NCBI GenBank assembly: GCA_963739245.1
Contig: CAVTZP010000007.1
Coordinates: forward strand, 124,001-188,000
Origin: CAVTZP01 sp963739245
Lineage (GTDB): Bacteria; Chloroflexota; Dehalococcoidia; Dehalococcoidales; BS750m-G39
DNA length: 64,000 bases
Direction: 5' to 3'
The notes beneath the pieces are model-generated. The model searched no databases. It saw only the letters and a program-made list of their open reading frames with translations, and had not been told where the DNA came from. The position numbers and the translations under genes are program-made. How positions within the stretch are numbered: position 1 is the stretch's first letter; every line of letters starts with the position of its first letter. Positions 33,079 to 41,771 of the stretch are shown here, in pieces.

Positions 33079-34848
33079 CTACCTCTTAGTCTGCTCTCTT
33101 CGGAAAAATTCCAGTATATCACCAATTTGAAAGTCGCCAAAATCTTTGATACTCACCCCACACTCAAAGCCGGCACTAACCTCATTAACACTGTCCTTGA
33201 AACGCCTCAAGCTGTTAATCTCAGATTCGCATAATATTTGCTCTCCACGCCGCACCCTAGCGGTGGCACCGCGGCTCATCTTGCCCTCGCTGACATAGAC
33301 ACCAGCTATCTTCCCCTTCTTGCCCGTGGAGAAGAGCGCCTTTACTTCGGCTCTGCCTTCAATAACCTCAACATAACGGGGTTCAAGCATCCCCTTGAGT
33401 GCCTTACCCATATCATCAACGAGGTTGTAGATAACGTCATAGGTACGGATGTCAACACCCTCCATATCAGCCAAGCGCCGTGCCCCGGCCTCAACGCCGG
33501 CGCCAAAACCGATAATCAGCCCCTTGGAGGCAATGGCAAGCATAACATCACTCTCAGTAATGTTGCCACTGCCGCTATGAATAATCCTGACCTTAACCTC
33601 CTCAGCTGACAGCCGTTCCAGAGAATTTCTTATCGGCTCAATACTGCCCTGAACGTCAACCTTGAGGATAACACCAAGCTCCTTTACCTCACCAGTATTT
33701 ATCTGGTCATAAAGATTATCCAGACTCACTGTCCTGGCTTGTTGCTGTATCTCCTGGCGCTTTTGTATCAAAGCCCGGGCCTGTTGTTCCCCAGCCACCG
33801 CCGTCAGGGTATCACCCACCTCAGGCACACTATTTAGACCAAGGATTCCCACTGGCATAGCTGGCTCAGCCTTCCTCACCCGCTTACCGGTGTCATTAAA
33901 CATAGCCCTCACCCTACCCCAGGTAGCGCCAACCACCACGGTATCACCGGGCTTTAGGGTCCCATTTTGAATCAGCGTTGTAGCCATTGGTCCCATAGTC
34001 TTGTCCATTTTAGCCTCAATAACCACACCTACCGCAGGACGGGAGGGGTCTGCCTTCAGCTCCTCCATCTCCGCCACCACCAGAATATTCTCCAATAGCT
34101 CGGAGATGCCTATCTTCTCCTTGGCTGAGATAGGAACACAGACCACATCGCCCCCCCACTCCTCAATAACCAAGCCAGCCTCAGATAGCTGTTGCTTAGC
34201 CATCTCAGGGTTAGCCTCGGGCTTATCAATCTTATTAATTGCCACCACAATCGGCACCCCGGCAGCCCGGGCATGGTCAATAGCTTCCAGGGTCTGTGGC
34301 ATTACCCCATCATCAGCCGCCACCACCAAAATGGTGATGTCAGTTACCTGTGCCCCACGAGCTCGCATCGCAGTAAAGGCTTCATGACCCGGGGTATCCA
34401 GGAAGGTAATCTTTTGCCCCTTGACCTCTACCTGATAGGCACCAATATGCTGGGTAATACCCCCAGCCTCCCTATCCATTACATTAGTCTGACGGATGGC
34501 ATCCAGCAGCCTGGTCTTACCGTGGTCAACATGCCCCATAATGGTAACTACCGGCGGGCGTAGTTTCAGACCGCTGAGTTCCTCCTCCTGAGGCCGATAC
34601 CGCCTACTCCCGCCAGTGGTGGCTAAAGGCTTTAGCTTGGCTTCATAGCTAAAGGCAGCCGCTACGGCGGCAGCTACCTCATAGTCAATGATCTGATTAA
34701 TATTGGCAAAAATGCCGTTTCTCATCAGTTGTTTGATAACGTCAACGGCACTAACCTGCAACAGGTCAGCCAATTGCCTAACCCCTATAGAGTGAGGAAT
34801 CTCAATCAGGTTGGCCTTTGTTTCACCTGTTTTGCTCACCTTTGCCAC
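33079..34848 (-). CDS. infB: Translation initiation factor IF-2 (short form)
   Basis: IF-2 is the GTPase that positions initiator tRNA on the 30S subunit. The 589-residue protein is a compact form with only a short N-terminal domain (VRQLADLLQVSAVDVIKQLM). The G-domain motifs are intact: GHVDHGKT, DTPGHEAF, NKIDKPEANP and SAKEKIGI. Domains II-IV follow, ending with the C2 initiator-tRNA-binding region (GFECGVSIKDFGDFQIGD). It starts at ATG 34848 inside the last 26 bases of ylxR and ends 4 bases before rbfA. The shortness is known in several Chloroflexota and is not a truncation. Confidence 0.96.
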   Translation of the reverse strand: MAKVSKTGETKANLIEIPHSIGVRQLADLLQVSAVDVIKQLMRNGIFANINQIIDYEVAAAVAAAFSYEAKLKPLATTGGSRRYRPQEEELSGLKLRPPVVTIMGHVDHGKTRLLDAIRQTNVMDREAGGITQHIGAYQVEVKGQKITFLDTPGHEAFTAMRARGAQVTDITILVVAADDGVMPQTLEAIDHARAAGVPIVVAINKIDKPEANPEMAKQQLSEAGLVIEEWGGDVVCVPISAKEKIGISELLENILVVAEMEELKADPSRPAVGVVIEAKMDKTMGPMATTLIQNGTLKPGDTVVVGATWGRVRAMFNDTGKRVRKAEPAMPVGILGLNSVPEVGDTLTAVAGEQQARALIQKRQEIQQQARTVSLDNLYDQINTGEVKELGVILKVDVQGSIEPIRNSLERLSAEEVKVRIIHSGSGNITESDVMLAIASKGLIIGFGAGVEAGARRLADMEGVDIRTYDVIYNLVDDMGKALKGMLEPRYVEVIEGRAEVKALFSTGKKGKIAGVYVSEGKMSRGATARVRRGEQILCESEINSLRRFKDSVNEVSAGFECGVSIKDFGDFQIGDILEFFRREQTKR

Positions 34849-35152
34849 TAGATTGCTCCTTCTCCAGTCCCGTGCTATACCTAAGAAGCTGCTCCCGATT
34901 ATCCTGAGTGAGGGTGGTGCGTAAGACGTACTCCAGACGACCCTTCTTCAGCCCAACCTGCCAACACTCCGGTGCCGGACACAAATAAGCACCACGCCCT
35001 GCCCTCTTCCCACCGGGGTCAACCTCAACACCCCCACCGGAAATTCGAACTAAACGGATTAGTTGCCGCTTGGCTTCTACCGTGCCACAAGCCACGCAAG
35101 TCCGCTGGGGTATATGCCTAACCGAAATGGAATTAATACTCCTCTTCCTCAT
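34823..35152 (-). CDS. ylxR: YlxR-family RNA-binding protein
   Basis: This is a 109-residue member of the YlxR/DUF448 family, small basic proteins encoded between nusA and infB. It has the signature RTCVACGTVEAKRQLIRLVR and the GRGAYLCPAPECW motif. The C-terminal 20 residues are polar and overlap infB. The start at ATG 35152 overlaps the true end of nusA by 20 bases, so nusA, ylxR and infB form a chain of overlapping frames. Recent work on relatives suggests nucleoid or RNase P association; that has not been tested in this lineage. Confidence 0.85.
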   Translation of the reverse strand: MRKRSINSISVRHIPQRTCVACGTVEAKRQLIRLVRISGGGVEVDPGGKRAGRGAYLCPAPECWQVGLKKGRLEYVLRTTLTQDNREQLLRYSTGLEKEQSSGKGEQNR

Positions 35153-36517
35153 CGGGCACCTCTGGCTTTTGTCGCCGCTGCCTAACCTTGGTGCCGTCAC
35201 CAGTCCCCCGCTCGCGGGTGTCCTTCTTTTTCCTCTTTGATTTAGCCACCACCTTAGTCGGTGCAAATTTCAAGACATCCTCGGCAAACCGAAGCTGAGG
35301 TGGTTCCAATCTGGTTTGAGGCTCACGCAATGCCTCGGGAGGAACAAGCTTGGTATCAACCGGCAGCTCTGGCCCAGCGGCAACCCCAACTTCGGCTAAG
35401 ACCGGCTCTTCAATAACTGATAATTCGCGCCACCCCTCCTCTCTATCTCAGGTAGAGACTCAGCCTTTGCCAGCCGTTCTGCCTCGGCAGCGGAGGCGCT
35501 CTTAATATCAATGCGCCAACCGGTAAGCCTAGCTGCCAATCTAGCATTCTGCCCCTCCTTACCGATGGCTAACGAGAGCTGCTTATCAGGGACAACCACA
35601 GTGGCTATCCCCCCGTTCTCATCCAGCGTCACACTTACTACCTGTGCCGGACTAAGGGCACTAGCAATGAAGGCCTGAGGAGATGAGCTCCACACTACAA
35701 CATCTAGCTTTTCTCCACTTAGCTCTTTCATAATATTTTGTATCCTGATACCACGAAGCCCAACACAACAACCAACCGGGTCAATACCTTCGTGGCGGGC
35801 TGCCACCGCTATCTTGCTGCGGTAACCAGCCTCACGGGTGATTGCTTTCACCTCCACTACTCCACTGAGAACCTCAGGAACCTCAAGCTCAAAAAGCCGC
35901 CGCACCAAATCCGGGTGAGAGCGTGACACCACCACCTGGGGTCCCCTGCCGGTCTGCGCCACCTCTAGAAGATAAAGCTTGAGCCTTTGTCCCACCCGAT
36001 ATCTCTCAGTGCGCATCTGCTCCGAAGCAGGGAGTATTGCCTCTGTCCTGCCTAAATCAATGAATATCTGCCTTGGCTCAATGCGCTGCACCACGCCGGT
36101 GAGAATATCGCCTTCCTTATTAGAATATTCCTCAAATATAGCGCTATGCTCCGCCTCATGAAGGCGCTGGAGGATGACCTGCTTTGCCGTTTGCGCCGCA
36201 ATCCGCCCTGCGTTGTGTGGGGTCGCCTCTACCATAACAACCTCACCAAGTTGAACATCAGGCTTAATCTTTACCGCCTCAGTTAGTGACACCTCACGGC
36301 GCGAATCTGAAGGCTGCTCAACTACGGTCTTCTCCGCCCACACCTTAACCGCACCACTATTGGTGTCAATTCTGACCGCGATATTCTGGGTAGGGGGGAA
36401 ATTGTCCTTCCGATACGCTGATACCAGCGCTGACTCTACGGCGGCAAGGACTACCTCCTTAGGCAGATTCTTCTCCGCCGAGAGCTGGGTTATAGCGAGC
36501 ATAAATTCGCTCTTCAT
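35133..36517 (-). pseudogene. nusA: Transcription termination/antitermination factor NusA, single frameshift before the C-terminal tail
   Basis: NusA binds RNA polymerase and modulates pausing and termination. From ATG 36517 the N-terminal domain reads LSAEKNLPKEVVLAAVESAL. The S1 domain (GDILTGVVQRIEPRQIFIDL) and two KH domains follow, containing DPVGCCVGLRGIRIQNIMKE and LAIGKEGQNARLAARLTGWRIDI (quoted in part). Near 35420-35440, at a run of G, the frame breaks. The continuation in another frame is a charged tail beginning ELSVIEEPVLAEVGVAAGPE and ending in five acidic residues and a tyrosine at TAA 35133. The tail is low-complexity, so the frame break may have little effect even if real. 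The gene is first in its operon; the usual upstream rimP is absent. Confidence 0.88.
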
Positions 36518-36558
36518 CTAAGGTCACGGCCTCCAACCCGATGATTTTCGCCACAACT

Positions 36559-36582
36559 AAAAAAGTGGGCTCAAACCCACTT
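36559..36582 (-). terminator. Hairpin plus T-run in the nusA leader (attenuator candidate)
   Basis: On the minus strand AAGTGGG-TTTGAG-CCCACTT (36582-36563) is followed directly by a T6 run (36564-36559). It lies between the nusA promoter and the nusA ATG, so it would act as a transcriptional attenuator of the operon rather than as an end-of-gene terminator. Confidence 0.65.
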
Positions 36583-36607
36583 ATCAAATCAAACTTTATT
36601 CAAAACA

Positions 36608-36636
36608 AGTATACCATAATCAGGTGTAAGATGCAA
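36608..36636 (-). promoter_or_regulatory. Promoter of the nusA-infB operon
   Basis: On the minus strand TTGCAT (36636-36631), a 17-base spacer and TATACT (36613-36608) form a clear sigma-70 promoter. The predicted leader of about 80 bases contains the attenuator-like hairpin. Confidence 0.65.
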
Positions 36637-36670
36637 TATACGGCGCCTGGAAATTGCCTCGGCGCTAAGC

Positions 36671-36676
36671 TATAAT
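36671..36676 (+). promoter_or_regulatory. Candidate -10 box for the M20 hydrolase (leaderless)
   Basis: TATAAT ends 7 bases before the ATG at 36684, placing the predicted transcription start on the start codon. No ribosome-binding site is present upstream of this ATG. There is no convincing -35 box. Confidence 0.4.
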
Positions 36677-36683
36677 AGTCAAA

Positions 36684-37865
36684 ATGGCAAAAAGTTTCGC
36701 TATAGCCGAACTGAAGGCTTCGGTCATAAAAGAAGTAGAGGCTCAACATGACCAGCTTTGCGATTTGAGCCTGAAAATCCACTCCACCCCCGAGCTTGGT
36801 TTTCAGGAGGTCAAGGCATCAAGCTGGCTAACCCAATACCTTGAAAAAAGGGGCTTCTCAATAAAGCGGGGCATCTGCGGGCTACCCACCGCCTTTAGCG
36901 GGAGCTATGGACAGGGGAAACCAGTGATTGCCCTTCTGTCCGAGTATGATGCCCTGCCCAAGCTTGGGCACGCCTGTGGTCATAACCTGATAGCCGGCAG
37001 CGCTGTTGGTGGCGCAGCAGCATCCAAACCAGCTATTGACCGATTCGGTGGCAGTATCCTCGTTATCGGCACCCCAGCTGAGGAGCTATTCGGGGGTAAG
37101 GCAATAATGGTGGAACAGGGGGCATTTAATAATGTCGACATAGCGATGATGGTGCACCCCGGGGTTCATGACGCTGTCATCACCCAAGCCCTGGCCTGCA
37201 TCAGTCTGGATATTGAGTTCTTTGGCAAGGCGGCTCACGCCTCAGCCCAGCCCGAGTCAGGCATCAATGCCCTGGAGGCAATGCTCCAGTCATTTACCGC
37301 CATTAATTCACTAAGGCAGCATATCAAGGACAAGGCCCGTATCCACGGGATTATTACCGATGGTGGGGAGGCAGCTAATATCGTCCCGGCTCACAGCGCT
37401 GGAAGCTTTATCGTCCGTGCCGAGGATAATGCCTATCTAGATGAGCTAATGGAGAAGGTATTAAATTGCTTTGTTGGCGCCGCCACCGCTACCGGCGCCC
37501 GCCTGGAATACCGATGGGGAAAAGTGCGCTATGCCCCGCTGCACAATAACCTGGCACTAGCCAGACTATTCCGGCAAAATATGCAGTCTCTGGGACGCAG
37601 GGTGCTCCTCTCCGACCCGAGTAAAGCCTTTGGTAGCACCGATATGGGGAATGTCAGCCAGAGAGTGCCTGCCATCCACCCCAATGTCGCCATAGCCCCA
37701 AAAGAGGTGCTCGCCCATTCTCCTGAGTTTGCCGCAGCGGCTGCCTCTGAGGCTGGTATCAAAGGGATGCTTGATAGCGCCAAGGCTCTAGCTATGACTG
37801 TTGTTGACCTGGTGGCTAATCCAGAAATAGTCGCCAGGATTAAGCAGGAGTTTGAAAGCAAATAA
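36684..37865 (+). CDS. M20D-family amidohydrolase/peptidase
   Basis: This is a zinc-dependent amidohydrolase of 393 residues resembling the ACY1L2/AbgB group that cleaves N-acyl or p-aminobenzoyl-amino acids. Recognisable blocks are the IHSTPELGFQEVKAS start, LLSEYDALPKLGHACGHNL with the Cys-Gly-His metal motif, GTPAEELFGGKAIMVEQG, and the dimerisation domain beginning EFFGKAAHASAQPESGINAL. STDMGNVSQRVPAIHPNVAI near the end carries another metal ligand region. There is no signal peptide, so it is cytoplasmic. It stands alone between divergent nusA and the activase gene. The physiological substrate is unknown. Confidence 0.85.
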   Translation: MAKSFAIAELKASVIKEVEAQHDQLCDLSLKIHSTPELGFQEVKASSWLTQYLEKRGFSIKRGICGLPTAFSGSYGQGKPVIALLSEYDALPKLGHACGHNLIAGSAVGGAAASKPAIDRFGGSILVIGTPAEELFGGKAIMVEQGAFNNVDIAMMVHPGVHDAVITQALACISLDIEFFGKAAHASAQPESGINALEAMLQSFTAINSLRQHIKDKARIHGIITDGGEAANIVPAHSAGSFIVRAEDNAYLDELMEKVLNCFVGAATATGARLEYRWGKVRYAPLHNNLALARLFRQNMQSLGRRVLLSDPSKAFGSTDMGNVSQRVPAIHPNVAIAPKEVLAHSPEFAAAAASEAGIKGMLDSAKALAMTVVDLVANPEIVARIKQEFESK

Positions 37866-37922
37866 TTAGCTTGTCAAACAACGCGCCGTGGTCTAAGATT
37901 ATATCAGCGTTAAGGAGCGTGT

Positions 37923-38900
37923 ATGGAAGTCTATCTGGGTATTGATGTTGGCTCGGTAACTACCAAGTTCGCCGTGCTCAATGACGCTGATGAGCTAATT
38001 GCCCATCTTTACCTGCCGACGCAGGGTAAACCTATAGAAATGGTGCAGTACGGCTTAAGCCAAATCAAGCAAAAACTACCCAAGGGTACTGACATCAGTG
38101 GTGTGGCGACTACAGGGAGCGCCCGCTATCTGGCCGGGGTTATCGTCGGTGCCGATTTAGTCAAGAATGAGATTACCAGCCACGCCATAGGCGCCCTGCA
38201 CTACTTTCCCCGGGGGCAGACCGTCATTGAAATCGGCGGGCAGGATAGCAAGATTATCATTATCAGGGACGGGATAGTTACCGACTTCGGCATGAACACG
38301 GTATGTGCCGCTGGCACCGGTAGCTTCCTTGACCACCAGGCACTACGCCTCAATATGAGCATTGAGGAACTCAGTCAGCGGGCTCTCGAGAGCAAAAACC
38401 CGGTGCACATCGCCGGAAGATGCACCGTCTTTGCCGAATCAGACATGATTCACAAGCAACAGACGGGGTACCGAACTGAGGATATTTTATATGGTCTGTG
38501 CCGGGCATTGGTGCGCAACTACCTGAACAATGTTGGCCTGGGTAAGGATATACAACCCCCGATAATATTTCAGGGCGGTGTCGCCTTCAACCGGGGTATA
38601 GTGAAGGCACTTCAAGAAGAGCTTGGCACCGAGGTGATTGTCCCACCCCACCACGAGGTGATGGGGGCAATAGGTGCCGGCTTACTGGTTCATGAAGAGA
38701 TGGCAACCAGCCAAAAGAGCAACTTCAAGGGGTTTAGCATAAGTGAGATAAGGTATCATACCGCTTCATTTGAATGCCAGGCCTGCCCTCAACTATGTGA
38801 GATCGCCCAGCTTTCGGTTGACAGCCAAATTCTCGCCCGGTGGGGCGGTCGCTGCGACCTGTGGGAAAGAAGCCACGTTAGCCAAAATAAGAGGAAATAG
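37923..38900 (+). CDS. 2-hydroxyacyl-CoA dehydratase/benzoyl-CoA reductase-type activase with extra C-terminal cysteines
   Basis: This is an ASKHA-fold ATPase of 325 residues in the HgdC/BcrA-D family; such proteins use ATP hydrolysis and a bridging [4Fe-4S] cluster to inject low-potential electrons into a partner dehydratase or reductase. Family motifs are present: GIDVGSVTTKFAVL, EIGGQDSK, NTVCAAGTGSFLDHQA and GRCTVFAESDM, with the two cluster cysteines, and FQGGVAFNRG. A tail of about 45 residues beyond the usual end contains CQACPQLC and GGRCDLW, suggesting a second metal site. No partner subunit is nearby. It abuts plsX without a gap, and its ATG has AAGGAG upstream. The function could be electron transfer to an unlinked enzyme. 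Confidence 0.8.
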   Translation: MEVYLGIDVGSVTTKFAVLNDADELIAHLYLPTQGKPIEMVQYGLSQIKQKLPKGTDISGVATTGSARYLAGVIVGADLVKNEITSHAIGALHYFPRGQTVIEIGGQDSKIIIIRDGIVTDFGMNTVCAAGTGSFLDHQALRLNMSIEELSQRALESKNPVHIAGRCTVFAESDMIHKQQTGYRTEDILYGLCRALVRNYLNNVGLGKDIQPPIIFQGGVAFNRGIVKALQEELGTEVIVPPHHEVMGAIGAGLLVHEEMATSQKSNFKGFSISEIRYHTASFECQACPQLCEIAQLSVDSQILARWGGRCDLWERSHVSQNKRK

Positions 38901-39911
38901 ATGATAATCGCCGTTGATGCTGCTGGTGGAGAGTACGCCCCCCGCGAAATAGTAGAAGGCGCGATAAAAGCCGCTCAGGAATATAATGTTGAGATTGCGC
39001 TGGTGGGGAATAAAGCCATACTCCATGTGCTGGCCGGTCACCATATAAGTAAGTCAAAAATAAGTATTATTGAAGCCAGCCAAGTTATTGATTTTCATGA
39101 GCACCCAATGAGAGCAGTCAAAAGTAAGCCAGACTCGTCAATAGTGGTTGGAATTAACCTGGTGAGAGACGGTATGGCTTCCGCCTTTGTCTCCGCAGGC
39201 AACACTGGAGCCGTAGTCTGTGCCAGCCTCCTCAACCTGAGAAGGATAGAGGGCGTCGAGCGCCCCGCCCTGGGCAGTTTCCTTGACTTCACGCCAACGA
39301 CACCTACCCTGCTTATTGATGCCGGCGCCAATGCTGATTGCCGACCAAGCCACCTCGTCCAATTTGCTCGCTTAGGCACAACCTACGTTAAATACCTCCT
39401 TGGCATCGACTACCCCACTGTTCGCCTGCTCAGCAACGGTGAAGAGGAAACAAAGGGTAATCGTCTGATTCAAGAAAGTCATAGTCTCCTCAAGAAATCC
39501 AACTTAAACTTTATCGGCAACATAGAAGGGCAGGACATATCAAACCAAACCACCAATGTCATCGTTACCGATGGCTTCACCGGAAACATAGTGATCAAGA
39601 CTATCGAAGGGCTAGGTGACACCTTCCTGAAGCTACTGCGACAAACCGGGCACATCCTATCTGCTGCCTCTCATCTCCAGGGGCGAACCCTCCTCCAGGA
39701 TATAGGGTTAAGCTCCTGGGTCAAGCGGGTAGACTATAGAGAATACGGCGGGGCGTGTCTATTGGGGGTAAATGGAACTATCATCGTCTCTCATGGGCGC
39801 AGTAAGGCTAAGGCGATAAAAAATGCCATCGGTTTAGCCAAACAGACAGCGGAGCGAGACATATGCCGAATAATTAAAGAGGAGAGCTATGAGCAAGCCA
39901 ATAGTAGTTGA
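38901..39911 (+). CDS. plsX: Phosphate acyltransferase PlsX
   Basis: PlsX makes acyl-phosphate from acyl-ACP for the PlsY step of phospholipid synthesis. The 336-residue protein begins IIAVDAAGGEYAPREIVEGA and has FVSAGNTGAVV, LLIDAGANADCRPSHLVQFA, LSNGEEETKGN and VTDGFTGNIVIKTIEG, matching the family along its length. The normal DAMGGD-like start is DAAGGE here. It begins right after the activase stop codon and overlaps trxA by 23 bases. The pairing of a lipid gene with thioredoxin genes is unusual and probably reflects compact operon packing. Confidence 0.93.
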   Translation: MIIAVDAAGGEYAPREIVEGAIKAAQEYNVEIALVGNKAILHVLAGHHISKSKISIIEASQVIDFHEHPMRAVKSKPDSSIVVGINLVRDGMASAFVSAGNTGAVVCASLLNLRRIEGVERPALGSFLDFTPTTPTLLIDAGANADCRPSHLVQFARLGTTYVKYLLGIDYPTVRLLSNGEEETKGNRLIQESHSLLKKSNLNFIGNIEGQDISNQTTNVIVTDGFTGNIVIKTIEGLGDTFLKLLRQTGHILSAASHLQGRTLLQDIGLSSWVKRVDYREYGGACLLGVNGTIIVSHGRSKAKAIKNAIGLAKQTAERDICRIIKEESYEQANSS

Positions 39912-40215
39912 TGACGCCACCTTCGACCAAGAAGTACTAAAGTCCAAGACGCCGGTATTGGTAGACTTCTGGGCACCATGGTGCCGACCATGCCTTATGA
40001 CCGCCCCGGTGCTCGAGGAGCTGGCTGGGGAGTATGCCGGCAAGTTAATTTTTACCAAGCTGGATGTTGACCAGAATGCGAAAACCGCCGCCAAATACGG
40101 CATAATGTCAATACCCAACCTTATTATCTTTAAAAACGGCACGCCAGTATCGCAGATTGTGGGCTATAAGCCCAAAGCCGAGGTGAAACAAAAGCTGGAT
40201 ACTATACTAGGATAA
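39889..40215 (+). CDS. trxA: Thioredoxin with WCRPC active site
   Basis: This is a 108-residue thioredoxin. The fold is standard: VDFWAPWCRPC (residues 25-35), the FTKLDVDQNAKTAAKYGI strand-helix, and the cis-proline loop MSIPNLIIFKNG. The usual WCGPC active site has arginine in place of glycine, which in related proteins tends to change the redox potential. The ATG start lies within the last codons of plsX and is preceded by GAGGAGAG. trxB follows 5 bases downstream, so the pair forms a reductase-thioredoxin system. Confidence 0.93.
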   Translation: MSKPIVVDDATFDQEVLKSKTPVLVDFWAPWCRPCLMTAPVLEELAGEYAGKLIFTKLDVDQNAKTAAKYGIMSIPNLIIFKNGTPVSQIVGYKPKAEVKQKLDTILG

Positions 40216-40220
40216 AACCC

Positions 40221-41138
40221 ATGACCAATGAATATGACGTAATCATTATTGGTGGTGGTCCGGCCGGCCTTAGCGCCGGGCTTTATACCTCAAGAGCCAG
40301 GCTCAGGAGCCTAGTCATAGAAAAGGGGCTGATGGGGGGGCAGATAACCAATGCCGAGCTGGTGGAGAACTACCCTGGCTTTGCCCAAGGTATTTCCGGT
40401 CTGGAGCTGGGGCAACTAATTCACCAGCAGGCAACCAAATACGGGCTGGAAACCCTGCTGGCTGAGGTAACTGGCATTGAGCTTCAGGGGGAGAAAAGGG
40501 TGGTCATGACCAGCAAGGGCAAATTTACCGCTAGGGCAGTAATTATCGCCAGCGGCTCAGAACGGCGCAAACTGGGCACACCAGGGGAGGAGGAGTTTAC
40601 CGGTAAGGGTGTGTCATATTGTGCCACCTGTGATGGCCCCTTCTTCAAAGACAGAACAGTAGCCGTAGTTGGTGGTGGTAATGCGGCAATTACTGAAGCC
40701 CTTCACCTGGCCAAGTTCGCCTCAAGGGTCAAGGTAATACACCGTCGTAACGAGCTCCGCGCCACCCGCATCCTCCAGGAGAAAGCCTTCGCTGAACCAA
40801 AAATAGAATTCCTGTGGAATACCGAGGTTGAGGGAATCGAGGGTAAGGACAAGGTTAAGCAGTTAAGCCTCAGAAACGTGATAACCGGGGAAAAATCGGC
40901 TCTGGATGTAGCCGGGATCTTCATTGCTATTGGGCTTAAGCCCAATACCAGCTACCTCAAGGGCGTTTTGCCCCTTGACGACGCTGGTTATATTGTTACC
41001 AACGAAAAGATGGAGACCAGGATACCGGGTGTTTTTGCCGCTGGTGATGTACGCCTGAACTCAGCCCGCCAGACAATAACTGCGGCCGGGGATGGTGCTA
41101 CTGCCGCCATCTATGCCGAAAAATTCATCTCCCGATAG
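40221..41138 (+). CDS. trxB: Thioredoxin reductase
   Basis: This is an FAD-dependent, NAD(P)H-linked reductase of 305 residues. The FAD motif IIGGGPAGLSAGLYTSRA (residues 8-25), the redox-active CATCDGPFF and the second nucleotide motif VAVVGGGNAA are present. The C-terminal FAD block VFAAGDVRLNSARQTITAAG is intact. The second dinucleotide site reads GGGNAA with HRRNELRA downstream; the HRR segment fits NADPH preference in bacterial enzymes. It is encoded directly after trxA, its probable substrate. Confidence 0.94.
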   Translation: MTNEYDVIIIGGGPAGLSAGLYTSRARLRSLVIEKGLMGGQITNAELVENYPGFAQGISGLELGQLIHQQATKYGLETLLAEVTGIELQGEKRVVMTSKGKFTARAVIIASGSERRKLGTPGEEEFTGKGVSYCATCDGPFFKDRTVAVVGGGNAAITEALHLAKFASRVKVIHRRNELRATRILQEKAFAEPKIEFLWNTEVEGIEGKDKVKQLSLRNVITGEKSALDVAGIFIAIGLKPNTSYLKGVLPLDDAGYIVTNEKMETRIPGVFAAGDVRLNSARQTITAAGDGATAAIYAEKFISR

Positions 41139-41195
41139 CCTACCACTTCTCCGCCAAAGTGAAGTATAATAATAATAAAGACGAGGGAAGAAATT

Positions 41196-41771
41196 ATGAG
41201 GGTCGTTTTTCTCCAGGATGTGCCCAGGGTAGCTAAGGCCGGTGAGATAAAAGAGGTAGCCGATGGCTACGCCAGAAACTTCCTCATCCCCAAAAAACTG
41301 GCCTTGTTAGCCCAACCTCAGGCGATTAGCCAGATAGAAACAAGAGAAAGAACCAAAGCCGGGGAAGACACAGAACTAATGGCGCTGGCTCAGCAAATAG
41401 AGGGGAAGGAAATTAACCTCAAAGCCAAGGCTGGAGCCAAAGACAGACTCTATGGTTCAATCACCAGCGCCGATATTGCCTCCGAGCTAAGCAAGAGCAC
41501 CGGGCTGGTTATCGACAAGAGAAAGCTTGAACTTGAAGAGCCCATCCGCCACCTTGGTAGCTATGAGGTGGCTATTAGACTGGCTAAAGATATTTTACCC
41601 AAGATAAGGGTTACGATAACTGAAGAAGAGACGCCGAAGGAAGAGGAAAAGCCTCCGAAGGAAAAGAAGAAGGCTCAGAAGGAAGAGAAGAAAGCACCGA
41701 AGGAGACGAAGACTCCCAAGAAAGAAAAGAAGCCTCAGAAGGAAAAGAAGCCTCAGAAGGAAAAGAGCTAA
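41196..41771 (+). CDS. rplI: 50S ribosomal protein L9 with a lysine/glutamate-rich C-terminal tail
   Basis: L9 binds 23S rRNA near the L1 stalk and affects frame maintenance. Residues 1-148 are a normal L9 with the start MRVVFLQDVPRVAKAGEIKE, the YARNFLIPKKLA motif and the C-terminal domain that includes GSITSADIASEL. About 43 extra residues follow, built of K, E, P and Q in repeats such as KKPQKE; the DNA encoding them contains a perfect 2x18-base repeat. Such a tail is highly charged and probably disordered. A TATAAT at 41165-41170 may be the -10 box. The stop codon abuts the dnaB ATG. Confidence 0.93.
   Translation: MRVVFLQDVPRVAKAGEIKEVADGYARNFLIPKKLALLAQPQAISQIETRERTKAGEDTELMALAQQIEGKEINLKAKAGAKDRLYGSITSADIASELSKSTGLVIDKRKLELEEPIRHLGSYEVAIRLAKDILPKIRVTITEEETPKEEEKPPKEKKKAQKEEKKAPKETKTPKKEKKPQKEKKPQKEKS
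41730..41765 (+). repeat. Tandem 18-base repeat (2 copies) inside the rplI tail
   Basis: Two perfect copies of an 18-base unit (AAGCCTCAGAAGGAAAAG) at 41730-41747 and 41748-41765 encode the KPQKEK repeats. Imperfect related units extend upstream to about 41640. Confidence 0.85.

Noticed and set aside
41730..41765. Tandem repeat as a possible CRISPR or VNTR locus
   Set aside because: Only two adjacent 18-base copies without spacers, wholly inside the rplI coding tail.
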